DNA of 64,000 nt from Umbelopsis ramanniana AG (GCF_025399195.1 NW_026252107.1:248001-312000); one strand, 5' to 3'. Counted from the first letter of the stretch, positions 12,793-25,322 are shown. The notes: generated from the sequence alone by a model not told the origin. Made by a program: numbers and translations.

Positions 12793-14003
12793 GGCTTTCT
12801 CGTATAAATTGTTGTTTTAATGGGGCCACTCTATCCCCCTTGTCATGTAAAATCAGCGTTCCTTGCCTACTCTTTTCTACTACTGGGAAATTATTCGAAC
12901 CTGTATTTCAGAGGCTCCATATTTTTGGCCTGTTTTCAATCTTCCCTCATGTCATATTAAAAGACTACTTTCGGTAATCAGATGCTCGAAGGCTGGGTCC
13001 GTAAACGTTCTCCGCGCTTTTCACATTTAGGTCTCTCCCCCCGTCCTCTTTGTAAATGAGAAGTTATAAACGGAGTTCAAGTTTTAGGAACTTCTTCAGC
13101 TTCGTGTGATGAGTTTGACAGGTGCGCTCCGACACATGGCATGAGAATTACCCACCCGTCCCTAGGTCAAAGCTGAGCTGAGTTGATGTTTCAAAATAGA
13201 TGGTAAGAATAGAGGTACTTCCTTGGGATATTTTATTTGTCACACCCCCCTCCCCTAGACGGTGTATTTTGATCCCCGAATCCCAGGTACTGACAAATGT
13301 AAAAAAAAGTAGTGGGTTCTGGCCGTGCTACCGACCAACCACCCTACCATACGCATTGATGGTGTATGACGGTAGTATAGCAGGAGGTTGAATGGAAACG
13401 AGAAGAAGCATGAAAAGAAAAAGAATCAGACTATATTTTTTTGTTTTCATTACACATTGACTGCATTGGCTATGTAATCCCCCATATTTGTATTGTACAA
13501 ATCCGTTATATTGGTCTTTTAGTTTAGATGACACAGAATCAGGATCTGCTTGCTTGCTTTCTTACGATTATTTTTAGGGTTGGTTCTCTAACGCAGCTCT
13601 TTACATCAACATGGTGTCCCCCGTAATTTAATAGCCATTATTTTTAGTCCTTTAGCCCATTGATATTGAATTACCATAACCATGAATAAACTACCATATT
13701 TGACACAAGGTTCAGAAATTTTCATATGAGTTACAAAAAAAAAAAGTGAGAACGAACATGCAGGTTGAAAACTTTTCTGCCAGCCTCGTTCGATGGTTGT
13801 GGGTATCGAGTGAGCAACTCCGCTGTAATTTTTTTTTTTTACAGTATTACAGCAAGCAGGTGGCAATAAGTATATAGGATGGCCTGATCGATAACTCTGT
13901 ACATTTCCTTTTCTTCTTTTTTTTTCTTTCCTTCCTCTTGACTGTGCTCGATTCCAGCTGCCTTCACTACAACGATATCAATTGATTGATCAAATTGTGG
14001 TGT
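12793..14003. other. Gap of about 1.2 kb without a supported gene
   Basis: FUR1 3' sequence, then low-complexity AT-rich DNA with several A or T runs and pyrimidine-rich stretches (for example 13900-13940) leading to the next gene. TGTACATTTCC near 13900 recurs near 14888. No coding stretch could be spliced convincingly on either strand. Confidence 0.4.
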
Positions 14004-14729
14004 ATGACCAACAGCTCAGCGCAGCGGAATCCCAATGTAAGAAGGACAAGGAATCTTACAGCATGTAAGTTGGAGGCCATCGATGCGAAATGATGGATGG
14101 GGTCCGAGGCAGCTGATGTTTTTGTCTATTTATTTGCTCAAGGCATGCGATGTCGCGAGCTCAAGAAAAAATGCGACAATGGGACCCCTTCCTGCGCTCG
14201 CTGTCTCGACTTTGGCGCTAAATGCTTGTATCTGACCTATGAGCAATACCAGCGAGGATTGGCCGATAGCATCAATGCATTGGGCAACGAACTAGAGCAA
14301 TTTGAGTGCACGATCCAGGATTTGTTTGGCCAGTCACAAGACGATTCGGCCAGCATGGTGAGTAGTAGCACTTCAAGTAGCGAAACCAGCCTTATGGATG
14401 AGTTGGAGACGGAACTAGTGGATCAAGAGGACGTGGAACTATCACCGAACACTCGAAAATTTTACCAATATCTGATCATCAATCGAGTCAATCGCATCAA
14501 ACCCACCTCCTCCCAGCCATCCTCTCCTACCTCACCTAGACCAGACTCGTTACCGTCGTCACCTTCTTCGCCTTCTCCATCAGAGCGTTCTCGTTTATTT
14601 GTTTCTGCAAAATCTGCTTCACCCTGGCAGATGCGCGTATACCATACAGGGCTGTCTATTCAAACCAACATACAAACTTTCAAGGATCTCCACGACCTTT
14701 TTAAATCTCACCATCCCCATCTACCCTAG
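14004..14729 (+). CDS. Short Zn2Cys6 DNA-binding protein (2 exons)
   Basis: Exons 14004-14064 and 14143-14729 join in phase (TGC split across the junction) to 215 residues. The splice rebuilds a complete zinc cluster: C21, C24, C31, C38, C41, C48 (ACMRCRELKKKCDNGTPSC). In the unspliced frame the first cysteine is lost, which supports the intron. A short helical stretch follows (LADSINALGNELEQFE), then an acidic Ser-rich region and a Pro/Ser tail. There is no fungal_trans regulatory domain, so it is far smaller than the neighbouring regulator at 8.8 kb. The role is unknown beyond DNA binding. Confidence 0.85.
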
Positions 14730-15529
14730 CATTGCACGACAAGTCTCCTTCACAAAGAAAAAGAAAAAATAATACTCCCAGATATAGTCACTAAGAAAAA
14801 ATAACCCGAGATACCTAACCTGACCCACATTTTCTAGAAAATCCTCGCTGGCCAATGGGAACTATCTCCCCTTCAGCTATTCTCCATTGTACATTTCCTT
14901 AAACACCTAAATTGTAATCCACTCCCTGTATAAAATAAAAACAGTAGTTTCTCAACGCTACTTGCGGACATAACGCCATTGGTGGTCTTACTAATATGCT
15001 ACTGCGCGGGGCGGGCAGTGAATGGTTGAGTCTGTGCTCTGGTTCGCACGTCTCAGAAGAAAAAATAAATAGAAAGGCCGCCTGTCTAGGGGGGTGAGTT
15101 TTCATCAAAACCTTAGAATGCACGGGGGGAGGGAAAGGAGTGTCCGCAACGTTTCCTGCAATCAGATAATCACTTCACCCGGGAAAAAACCCACCACACA
15201 TCACAAGCTGTGGCGTTGTTGCTTCTCTCTCAGACTGGAAAAATGCGTTCATGGGCGAAACATGCATGCAATTAGCTAAATTAGTGATGTCGGGTGTACA
15301 ATAAAAGATAAATATGGCCGGCCTTCTTTCATTTCAGAAAGGAATCTAAGGAGGGTTTGATGACGGTATTCTTTCCTGTCGAGCGCGTTGTTTCGGTCAA
15401 CGGAGCGTCAATCACTGTCACTTGAAAAGGCAAATACAGAAAAAAAAAAGTTTGCAATTATGGTTTTATTTGGGATGCCGGACAACAAACGTTTTGATAT
15501 ACGAACGACGCATAAGCCTCATCGACGTG
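14730..15529. other. Convergent intergenic gap
   Basis: The 3' ends of a plus-strand and a minus-strand gene face each other here. The sequence has A-rich runs (14758-14770) and TGTACATTTCC near 14888, but no supported gene or RNA. Confidence 0.4.
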
Positions 15530-16294
15530 TTATGGCTGCCTCCGCCACCGAAATGGAGTGGCAGAGATTTGGTCTTCGTCTATGGAAAGAATTTCATCAT
15601 CTTCGACGCGGTATAAAGCTTTGCCTAGCCACTGATAAAGGCTGCGAACCGCGAACTCGCCAACCGCCACACTCAATGTAATCCATCGAAGGCCCCAGAG
15701 TGGTAATTCGGCTAAAAAGTTTTTCAGTCGAAAAGCCGCTGTTCCCATTTCGGTTGCTTCAGCACGAAAGGCAAATAAATTAAAATGAATCCAAAAGATG
15801 CACACTAGCATACTAGTATAAATGAGGAGTCCAGTCTTGATCAGTTGCGCGCCACGAGTCAATCGTACACCGCCTTCTTCCGCTGTATCGCCTAAAATGA
15901 TATCGAACATGTCGCCTAGGATCTTGTATGTAAACCACACATTATTAACGCTGCCTAATAAGAAAAATCCAAGGTGGAAATGCTGCAGCTTGCACAAGAT
16001 GAAATGCCAACATCGGTCGTCGGAGAAAGGAAAGAGCATCCAATAGACAATTGGGCTGCTGAACAACGCGTGTGATGTTACCTCAATCGATGAAGGGCTG
16101 CATACTGGAAACGGTGCATACAGAGGATAGGATTTGGGCGACATGACGTCCGCGGCATTGATGTCGATGGGTTTGTCCCACAGCATGTTGGTTGAACTGT
16201 CGTATCTGTCCGTGAACCGAATTGACATCACCACGAGGGCTTTCATGATATACCCTGCTGGAATCAATATCAAGAAGAGAACCAATGCTGTCAT
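15530..16294 (-). CDS. Multi-pass membrane protein of unknown function
   Basis: One open frame of 254 residues from ATG 16294. It begins with a hydrophobic segment (MTALVLFLILIPAGYIMKALVV) and has three or four more likely membrane spans, around IVYWMLFPF, FHLGFFLLGSVNNVWF, TGLLIYTSMLVCIFWIHF and WITLSVAVGEFAV. The C-terminus is charged and ends FRWRRQP. A second minus-strand frame at 16478-16083 starts MAVVETPIVARC and carries a good donor (AAT|GTAAGC), so a short 5' exon is possible, but every junction I tried was out of phase. The family is not recognised. Confidence 0.65.
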   Translation of the reverse strand: MTALVLFLILIPAGYIMKALVVMSIRFTDRYDSSTNMLWDKPIDINAADVMSPKSYPLYAPFPVCSPSSIEVTSHALFSSPIVYWMLFPFSDDRCWHFILCKLQHFHLGFFLLGSVNNVWFTYKILGDMFDIILGDTAEEGGVRLTRGAQLIKTGLLIYTSMLVCIFWIHFNLFAFRAEATEMGTAAFRLKNFLAELPLWGLRWITLSVAVGEFAVRSLYQWLGKALYRVEDDEILSIDEDQISATPFRWRRQP

Positions 16295-16478
16295 AACCAC
16301 TGGCGTAACTGCCGAACATGGAAGCAATGAGTTTTATGATGACTTGAGTCCACTCAAACCTAATAGGATAGGTTTCGCTTACATTTATGGTTGGCGAGGA
16401 AGGATACCCATCCTCTTGCTCGTATGTTGAGTTGACGTTTGCACAACGTGCAACGATCGGCGTCTCGACCACGGCCAT

Positions 16479-17135
16479 GTCGAACCAAAGCCTTTCGCCA
16501 CGATGTTAGGCAACTAGGGTGAACATATTTACTTTGTATAGAAAAAGGTGGCGGAGGTCAACTTTTTAGACGACGGTGTTCAGCGGCGGCATAAGGGAGA
16601 TTTCAGATGAAAAAGCTTACATCGATCCTTTACAGCTACAAGGTGATATCAATAATTCCTTGTCATCATCCTCTGATAAACATATTCTACATTGGCGACT
16701 GGATTCAAGAGAGTGTTTGGCATTTGGAGAGTCTGTCATGTTGTAATCATGCTTTGACGCAAAGATGATTGTGCACACGACACTGGAAACTCAGACGGGC
16801 TATTTCTGATATGCAATTTTGTCACATGCTGGCATGCGGATAAACATTTTAGTCACTTGAAGACGGCAAAAGACAGAAAGAAAAAAAGAAAAGAAAGAAA
16901 GAAAGAAAGCAAAGTTGACAGTAAAACCCTGTTGTTCAAGCTTCGACGTAAAAAAAAAAATAATGGCTATGGAGCTAACGACTGCACACACTTTGGGGCA
17001 AAAATGAAAAGACTGGCCAACATTCACATGGAGTGTAGTGTAACAATGATACTGACTGGTTGCAAATCGCTAAACTAATTTTTGACTCACTTATATCTAG
17101 TAATCTACATTAAAAGGTTATCGCGATTTCCCTTA
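16479..17135. other. Intergenic gap with a purine-rich tract
   Basis: Contains a purine run of GAAA/AAAG units around 16867-16913. The stretch nearer 17135 holds the 3' end of the PAXBP1-like gene. No gene is supported. Confidence 0.4.
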
Positions 17136-20128
17136 TCACAACAGTAATTCGAGGTCACCATCCCAGGGGGCAACCAGTTTGTCTAGCATCTTGTCATGGA
17201 TATCATCAAAAATACTTGAATGTGGATCAGCCAAAGTGATAAGCCTTCTCCAAGGGCGCAAATTTTTGTACAACTGGTGAATGGTATTCAGTATCTACGG
17301 GTAATATAGAGGAATTAAAAAAGAAAATAAACTTACCTTGATCATTCGCTTCAACAGTCGGTTTCTAGCCTTCTTGCCTGCGTCATCAGGTTCGTCGTGC
17401 ACATTGATGGCATCAACTAGGTTAAGGTATTGTGTTACCATTCTAGAAAAGTGATCCAAGGCGCTGGTCGCCAATTCCTAGAAGAGTAGTGAAGGTTGTT
17501 AGCCACCGAAGTTGACCTCCGCCATTTGATGTAACATTGACGTTATCGCACCTTGAAAGCCGGTTCATGTTCTTCCACATAGTAAGAGACTTGTTCGATA
17601 GCATGCTTTGCGCTCTTCATTTGAGCCGCAGAGAATACGTCCAAGTTGGGTATCATATCTTTGATTTTCTTGCACACTGTCTTTTCAACCACCTTATTCA
17701 ATATGGTTGAATCCGGATCATCCATCGCATCATCTTCTTGCTCGTTAGCAACTCCATATTCAGATATAATGGTATGCCATCTCATGGTATCAAGGTCAAC
17801 TGGTCGCTAGAGTGAGTGGAGAAGATGGATATTAGCGAGGGCTGAATTTTCGGACTTTTCATAATATTGACAGTAACTTACAAGGAAAGGATTCCATGTT
17901 ATTAGCTCAATGCGAATATAAAACTCAAATGCACCAGGTAAGCTGAGACCACCGTAAGCCTTTGTATAATCATCATTAAATTCTGTTTTCCAGCTTTCAA
18001 ACTTGTTCTTGACAGAGAGGAGGGAAGAAAAGTCATCTTGGACATCCGCTATGATGGCATTGATCTTGTCTCGCTGTATCTCATCTGAAAGAAAAAAAAA
18101 GTCATGAATTTTAGTTCATTCCTATAGCGCATGGGCCTGCTGCCAAAAAATGTCGTCAATTACCAAGTTCTTCCCGTTCTTCCCGTGCGTACGATTGATC
18201 CAACTCGTCATCAGTAGACATGCCAGTGATATCATTCGACGTCTCTCGTAATATGTGTCGAGACGTACGTTCTTCTCGCCTTCGCCGTTTAGCAGCCTCT
18301 GTATTACGCGAGCTTGAAGACCGACCAAACTCGTCTAGTTGACCGTCATCTTCTGCGCTAGTGAATGTAGCAGGCACGTCAGAGAATAGCTCAGCGTCAT
18401 CCAAATCATCTTGCCATCTTCGGTCTTCCACTGCCTTGGTACGCTGATTCATCAATCCATAAAACTGACTCTCCACTTTTTCAAGCTCTGGAAACTGCAC
18501 AACAAAGTCAGTTCGATACTCAATGTTTAGCTTATGATAGCACTGATGACAATGTTACCTTGACATCCAAAAATTCGGCAAGGTCGTTGACAAATGCCTT
18601 GAGCTCTTGGAAATAATTGTACCGCTTGCTAGTACGTTCCAACTCACTCTCTGTAACCTCACGAGTAGCTTTCAAGTTTTCAATATCTTTCAGCGTCTGT
18701 GTCAATTGTTTGTCGTGGTTCTGCTTCGATTCTTCTAAATTACTCGACACAATAGAGAGACGAGAGAGAACGTCCGATAAAGATGGTATAGCAGTTTGTT
18801 CAGGGACTGAATAAACGAAGAAAGGTTGATGAGAAACTCGTGCGGACCACATTACGGTTATGTACGATGTACTTACTTGGTGCAGGTCGGTAATTTCGGT
18901 TTATCTCGGATGATTCCGAATCATCAGCCTTCTTCGCGCGAACACCTCCAAATTTGATCATTTCTTGTTCCCATCTGTCTAGTTCATCCAGCTCAGAATC
19001 GTCTTCTTCTGCATCTTCAATCATCTCCCGCACACCGGCTTTTCGACTTGCTTCCTGCTGCTTTTGAGCTTTCTTTCCAAGCGCCAATTTGTCTCCTACA
19101 TATTTTTCGTATTCTATGTTCGTATAAGTGAAGCAAATAGATAGATGTTAGCACGCTAAGTCGATATCGTCCATAAGAAGGCCGTAGCATAAACTACGAT
19201 GAAAAGCCATCAAAATTGAACTTACCATCCTCAGCATCATCATCTTCATCTTCTTCACGCACAAGTCTGGATTGATTCTCGGGTTCCTATTCAAGATCAG
19301 TAAATAATTAATCATCGCGCGTTCCAAAAAAGCGGTGCTTTCAATTAACTTACCCCATCATCTAATGCAACAAAATCGTCGTCTTGGATTTTTATGCCTT
19401 GTCTCATAAGCTCTCTCCTCTTTTTGGCGGCATGAATGGCATTGGCGTCAGGAATGCTTGATCCGCTACTTAAGCTGGCACCTAGGGTCGAAGGAAATTT
19501 GGATGCGACCAATAAGGCGTCATCATCTTGGGCTAAACCAGCATCCACCATTGCCTTTGGCGTTGAAGGAGTACTGTTTCGAAGTTGTTGTAGCATCTCA
19601 TTGGTATATGATGGTGTCAGATTGATTTGATTTATATCTTCTGGCGGCTCGAGGCTATTGTAACATGATGGAACGTGTCAAAGGACGGCCTTGAAAGCGC
19701 ATAGATGGACACTGAAACCTGCTTACCTCGGGACATGCAAAGCCCTTTGACCTTCCAGCCGTTTGCTCGCGTTGCTTTTTTCAATTTTGAAGACTTCGCC
19801 ATCGCCTTCATCCTATTGCATGTATTAGATCTAGTCGCATAAATGGAAAGGTAGAGTCATGAGCTATTTACCTCCTGGTCAAAACTCAGTGCCAGAGACT
19901 TTTTGGAAGACGCGGCCTTCTTCTTCTTCAAGGAAGTTCTCTTAACAACGGATTCCTCGATCTCTGCTGTGCCATTGCCGAAGGCAATGTAAGAGTTAGA
20001 AGGCGTTTCTTATTGGTAATGGTTCATAAAAAAGCACATTTTCGAAATATACCTTCAGGCTGCTCGTCCACGTCCTCTGTTTCAATCTTTCGCCGTATAG
20101 CCTTGCCTTTGCCGGCCTTTTTGAACAT
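17136..20128 (-). CDS. PAXBP1/GCFC-like protein (GC-rich sequence DNA-binding factor family)
   Basis: A gene of roughly a dozen exons read from ATG 20128 to TGA 17136. The start MFKKAGKGKAIRRK matches the short basic N-terminus of this family. Conserved blocks follow: an acidic region with KFPSTLGASLSSGSSIPDA and AAKKRRELMRQG, LDELDRWEQEMIKFGGVR, a coiled coil (SNLEESKQNHDKQLTQTL), then the GCFC domain (YGGLSLPGAFEFYIRIE, PWRRLITLADP). Human PAXBP1 and GCFC2 act with the late spliceosome and lariat disassembly factors, so a nuclear splicing role is likely (family knowledge). Several introns are bounded by clear GTAAGT/TAG signals; not every small exon edge was fixed. The gene shares a 140-bp upstream region with the mL45-like gene. 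Confidence 0.85.
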
Positions 20129-20268
20129 GGTGGTGGTAGACGATATGAAGGTTGGGTAACAGTCACGAGCGGTCGGATTTTTCAGTACATGAATGGGTGG
20201 CGAGTGGCTTTTGACAGTTTTCAAAAAATAATTTACGGCAGGCCCGCCCTGTGGAGAAAGTCAACATA
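20129..20268. promoter_or_regulatory. Short bidirectional promoter region
   Basis: Only 140 bp separate the ATGs of two divergent genes, the PAXBP1-like gene on the minus strand and the mL45-like gene on the plus strand. Both promoters must lie here or overlap the 5' ends. No TATA box is evident. Confidence 0.55.
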
Positions 20269-21375
20269 ATGAACACATTACGGGCGATACAACGAGTGGC
20301 TCCCGCATTAGCATTGCGACAACCTCAAACTGCTACCTACTTAAACCCTGCCTTTGCACTGGGTATTCGCGGTTATGCTTCAAAACACAGAGTCACTGAG
20401 GGCAAACAAATTCTTGTTCGAGATTACGGCGTCATTGGTATGTACAGTGGTAACTAGCACCTACTTCTCCCTCCCGAAGCACTCACACTATTACCTTAGC
20501 AAACTACGTTCCACCAGAGACGACGCCATCAGTCAGTGACTTTCACAAATGGCGACTTGTCAAGTGGAGAAATATGAGAAACAGCGTACAAAACATGTTG
20601 GGGTAAGGATATCCAAACATTGAAATCAGTTTAATCTTATTCAATGTATGACTATTGACATGATACAAATGCTAACATACGGTTATTCGTTTGGGTGTGG
20701 CTTTTGCAGAATTGGTCTTATCAAATACAAGTCATTGTACGAAAAGTGGAACTCTGGCAAATTTATGTCTGTTGCTGAGGAAACCTACAAGGATATGAAC
20801 AGCGCTTTTGCACGAGGCGATCGGAACCTTTTGGAAGAGGTTTGCTTGGATGCAATGTATTCAGTAAGTGTTTTGAGAAAAGGGATTATAAATATGCCGA
20901 TTTTACTGACTGATGCGATATTCCCTCTCCTCTCGCCTCGAAATAGAATTTAAAGAACCAGCTCAAAACCCGATCCAACGTCACTTGGGATTGGCAATAC
21001 CACGGTGAAGTCGAGCCACCAAAGATTGTTTGTGTACGCTGTATGGGCACCAGTGGGTTCAGTAAAACAGGATTTTCTGTTGGTCAGGTCACTGTCAGGA
21101 TGCACACCAAACAGGTAAATAGAGATTTTTCCCCTGCTGCCATGTTTAAATATAACCTCAAACACTATGCACCTGGCTTTTTCTTTTTTTTTTACTAACT
21201 GAATTTTCGACTTCAGTCGATGGCGGTGTATGATAAGAAGAACCGCCTGATTGCTGGTGACCCTCATAAAATCCAAAACGTTCGAGAATACGTTGTCTTC
21301 CAGCGGGCATTGACTGACCCTGAGGACGTTTGGAAAATTTATGGCAAAGTGGCTCCTACTGAGCAAAAATTTTAG
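20269..21375 (+). CDS. Mitochondrial ribosomal protein mL45 / Mba1-like, Tim44-like fold
   Basis: Five exons (20269-20437, 20500-20602, 20710-20863, 20947-21114, 21217-21375) join in phase to 250 residues. The N-terminus (MNTLRAIQRVAPALALRQ) is an Arg-rich amphipathic presequence for mitochondrial import. The body has YVPPETTPSVSDFHKW, then a Tim44-like region with ARGDRNLLEEVCLDAMYSNL, VTVRMHTKQSMAVYDKK and YVVFQRALTDPEDVWKIYG. This is the pattern of mL45 (animals) and Mba1 (yeast), which tether the mitoribosome to the inner membrane during insertion of newly made proteins. Length is close to yeast Mba1. Confidence 0.8.
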
Positions 21376-21589
21376 ACATTTTGAGACTTTGGAGCCACCT
21401 CTTTTTTACCAGGCGGGAAATCTCCGCCCGATAATAAGAAACTCATCCCAGATACTTCAGTATGGCTTTGTTTAGAAAACACACTCTCTCTCTCAAAATA
21501 AAAGCATATAAAAAGTCTTTTATCAACTCTCTCCCTTTTTTTTCACTTTGCTTCTTTGGATTTTTTTCTTTTCATTTCAACCTTCTCTC

Positions 21590-23433
21590 ATGCGTCTTCC
21601 AGCTTGGCTTTGGATACATGTTGTCTTGTGTCTTGCAGTCCCTGTATTGACCATGCCTGTCGAGGATGTCCAGCAGGGTTTGATCAAACGTGCTCCCACA
21701 ACAAATGGGGCTTCTGCAGATGCCGTTTATAACCCACCACCAGCCAGGTAAGCAAAAATACATGGATAAAAGGCAACTTTATCTTTCGTCGTCACTAAGT
21801 GTCTAAAGTCCAACATCAACAACCACTACACGCGATTCGACTACCACATCAACTTCCACTCGCCCTGATCCTCCTTCATCAACAACTCCACCACCTGCAT
21901 CAACTACAACGACTCCTTCCTCACCGGCATCAACACTTCCATCCACCACAACATCATCATCCACCACTACTGCATCATCATCCACAACCAATCCACCGTC
22001 ATCATCTAGTTCAACTACAGGTAAATGTCATTTTTGACTTAGCCGAAAGCATCACATGTACAATTTTTTTTTTAAAAGCTCTAACTCTATTTTCTTGACA
22101 GATCCAATTTCCCCAACTACAACCACTCCACCTCCAACCACTACTACCACTCCACCACCCACTACAGTCATATCCTCTACCACATCGCCAGTTACTACTC
22201 CACCGCCTACAACAACAACAACAACTACACCACCCGATACAACTGTACCTGGACCGACAACGACTGTACCATCTACCTCCACGCCACAAACCACTACCAC
22301 TCCTGTGCAACCAACCACTACGACCACAACGTAAGTCTAATCAAATTTTTGCCTGTGAAGCAATGATGACGAATATCTTGACAAACCTAATAGCTCTTCA
22401 CAAACTACTCCGACTGCGGAAAAAACCACTACAACCACAACCCTACCGACGATCACTTCTAGTCATACACCTATCACGTCAGCAAAATTAACTTCGTTTA
22501 CTTCCGCAATCGGTACTGGAACCGATGTCACCGTCATAGTATCCACGGCCATGGTCACTATCATGCCCACGGATCCGTCCTTGTTAAATTCTGATACTGC
22601 CCCACCCTCCAGTAATAATAACGCTGCTATCATTGGAGGAGTCGTTGGTGGCATTGGTGGTGCCTTGCTTATTGGTAAGTAGCTACTCCCATCAGCCTCA
22701 CGTCCCTAAATGAGACATAATATTTGGTATTGATTCGATTCCCGGTGTTACTTGTTTAGGCGGTTTAGGCGTTTTCATGTACAAACGTCACAAGGCTCAG
22801 AAAGATTTCAACGAAACCTTTTCACCTTACGATGACGATCAAGACATGTCACAATATGGTGGTCCGGTTACGCAAAGACCCATGGGAGGAGCCAATACCG
22901 GTCAACATGAAAGCAGCGACGGAGGATCGTATGGCCAATACCATGGTTCGCCGCCACCTTTAAGCAATGTAGTGCAACAGCCCGGCGGCCCCTACAGTAC
23001 AGGTCAAAATCCTGGCGCCTATGCGCAGTATCCTCAAGGCCAATCGCCTATGGGCAACGTGGTACAACACTTGCCAAGCGGAGATATGGGTCAAAACTAT
23101 GGCAACGCTGTACAGCACTTGCCTGGAGGCGATGTAGGACAAAACTATGGAAACGCAGTCCAACACTTGCCTGGTGGCGACGTGGGCCAAGGCTACGGGG
23201 GAGGACAATATGGAACGCAATACCCGTTCCTTGTGGCTGGAGGAGATTATCGACACAGCCTCAGTACGGGATCTCAAGAGAATGACACTCAATATATGGA
23301 CAACACTGCTCGCGATTCCCAAAACTGGGGTCAATCACACTATCGCAGCCCGTCTGATGCGTCCTATGAGCGAGGCCATGTTCCCGATGAAGCTCCAACC
23401 GAAACTTTTGACAAGCCTGATCAGCGAGACTGA
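21590..23433 (+). CDS. Mucin-like single-pass membrane protein with Gly/Gln-rich tail
   Basis: Five exons (21590-21747, 21809-22020, 22102-22330, 22394-22674, 22760-23433) give 517 residues. A signal peptide (MRLPAWLWIHVVLCLAVPV) is followed by a KR site that could be cut by kexin. About 200 residues are almost only Thr/Ser/Pro, as in heavily O-glycosylated wall sensors. One membrane span (AIIGGVVGGIGGALLIGGLG) and basic KRHK follow, then a cytoplasmic tail rich in Gln, Gly, Tyr and Pro with three near-identical 16-residue repeats. The layout resembles fungal signalling mucins and Wsc/Mid2 stress sensors (inference). Most introns sit inside the Ser/Thr region. It is convergent with a similar gene. 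Confidence 0.85.
23053..23196 (+). repeat. Three tandem 48-bp coding repeats
   Basis: Copies at 23053-23100, 23101-23148 and 23149-23196, each coding 16 residues of the form GN.VQHLP.GD.GQ.Y. They lie in the cytoplasmic tail of the mucin-like protein. Changes between copies are mostly at third codon positions, so the protein repeat looks maintained. Confidence 0.85.
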
Positions 23434-23742
23434 GCCTTGTTTGCCCGAACCCTTCTGTGATATCTTTATTTTGCATCATTACTGCTGTTAGAAATAGCTT
23501 TTTTACCATATGCCTTTTTTCCCCCCATGTTACATAATATATAAGCTCACTATACTATTATATTAGTCTGTGTACTTTATAAAAAGAAGAAGAAAATAAA
23601 GTAAAAACTTTAGGTAAAAATAATTTTTTTTTTTACGCATTTTTGCTTCTGCTTCGTTTGTGGCGTATTCAAAAAATTTCAGTGTTTTGAGCCGCGTGTG
23701 GTGCATGGAATAGACTTCACGCCAAACAGAGTACTGATCTGC

Positions 23743-25322
23743 TTAATCACTGAACACCTCACGCATGAAATCAGATTGTCGAGATCGTCTCTGTTGGCGG
23801 TGGAATCGAAGCATGGACAGCCAATCTGAACCACTCGATCGACGATCGCTGCGTACTTCTTCTTCGCCCGTGCCTGGAAACCCTTCCACTCCAAAACTAG
23901 CGGCATACGCACTTTCAGCATCCTCGTCGTCATTTTGTTGTCGTTGCCGACGTTTTCGATAAAACAGGACCCCGGTGATCAACATCGCTGCCCCAGCTGC
24001 AGCTCCTACGATACCGCCAATCAAAGCCGCCGGCGGCCCTGAGTTATTACCATTGTCAACCGCTTGTAAATTCGCTACCAACGAAGGTGTAACGTACACA
24101 GTTGGTATAACCGTCGTTACCAATACCAGTTCTCCATCAGCCAATGTCGAAGTCCGTGTAACCGGTATTTGACTGGTGACAGTGATAAGCTCCGTACTAA
24201 AATGGGTAATCAGTGATGCTGTGGTTTGTGTAGCTGTTTCTGATGTGATGCTTAGGCTTGTTGATGTGATTGTCGGCCCTACTGAATCTGTTGTGCTGCT
24301 GTTGGGTGTGCTAGCGGGCGGCGGTGGACTGGATGTTGTGGTAGGGTCACTTGTCGTAATTTGAATGGGCGTGCTCGACGTGGGAACAGGCATAATGCTA
24401 CTAGTCGTGGTAGTGGGTGGTGGTTCGCTACTGCTGGTAATAATAACCGAGGTAGTAGTCTCCACTGTGGACATTGTGCTGGTTGGAGGAGGAGATACAG
24501 TTGTAGTGGTCTCGATAGCGCTGGTCGTAGTCACGACCGGACTGGTCACAGAATCCGTCGTGATAGGACTAGGCGTTGTGGTAACGTCCGATGTAGTGGT
24601 CGTATCTAAAGAAGTAGTACTGGTCTTATAAAAGAAGTGAATACGCGGATGTTTGCTATGCCTTCTGTTTGAAAACGCCTTTGTTGACAAAGCTTGTTTA
24701 TGGAACTTACTGGAGGAGATGACATGCCTGAACTGGAAGTGTCTGTGGCGGAGGTACCCAAAGTCGTGGTGGTGGTTGGAGGGTCAGAAGAGATCGGTGG
24801 AGTGGAAGAAGGCGAGGCTGTAGTTGTAGGTGGCGACGGAGTTTCGCTAGGGGTGGTTGAAATTGGTGATGTATTTTCCGTAGTCGCCGAGCTCATCACT
24901 GTACTTGTCTCTGTTGGCGATGCCGTTGTCGATTGCTCGGTCGTAGTTGTCTGTATAACACTGGTTGTCGTGGTCGTCGCCTCGGTTGGTGTAGTAGAGG
25001 GAGCCGAGGTGGTCGTCAACTCAGCTGAAGACGTAGTCGTGGTAGTAGCCAGTGTGGTGGTTTGGCTCGGTAAATCGGTAGTTGTTGTAGGATCGGAAGA
25101 TGACGTGATATCTGTAGGTGTGCGAGAGGCTGTTGTAGGATCTGGCGTTGTCTCGGTAGACAACCTAGTAGTATCCTCTTCTGTGGTAGTAGTTGTTTTC
25201 GGTGACGGGGTAGTGGCTTTAGTGGTAGGGTTGGGTGAAGTGGTCTCGAGTTGGTGTGTGGTTGTGACAGGGTCAGGTTTGGTTGGAGTGTTTTCAGTAG
25301 AGTGTGCTACCGTCGTTGACAT
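23743..25322 (-). CDS. Second mucin-like membrane protein
   Basis: Two exons (25322-24711 and 24624-23743) join in phase to 497 residues. The first 370 or so are Thr/Ser/Pro-rich with repeated TTT and TTS units; then VTTVIPTVYVTPSLVANLQA, a span (AALIGGIVGAAAGAAMLITG) with basic stop RKRRQRQQ, and a short tail ending MREVFSD. It has the same layout as the convergent gene at 21.6 kb. No clear signal peptide follows ATG 25322; a hydrophobic frame just upstream (CTFFITLY) has no ATG, so a short 5' exon may be missing. A TATATAAA box lies at about 25409-25416 on this strand. Confidence 0.75.

Noticed and set aside
16867-16913. Purine-rich tract as a coding region
   Set aside because: It reads as Lys/Glu/Arg repeats in every purine frame and has no gene signals around it.
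21803-22334. Val/Gly-rich minus-strand frames opposite the Thr-rich mucin exons
   Set aside because: They are mirror products of ACC/ACT repeats in the true gene.
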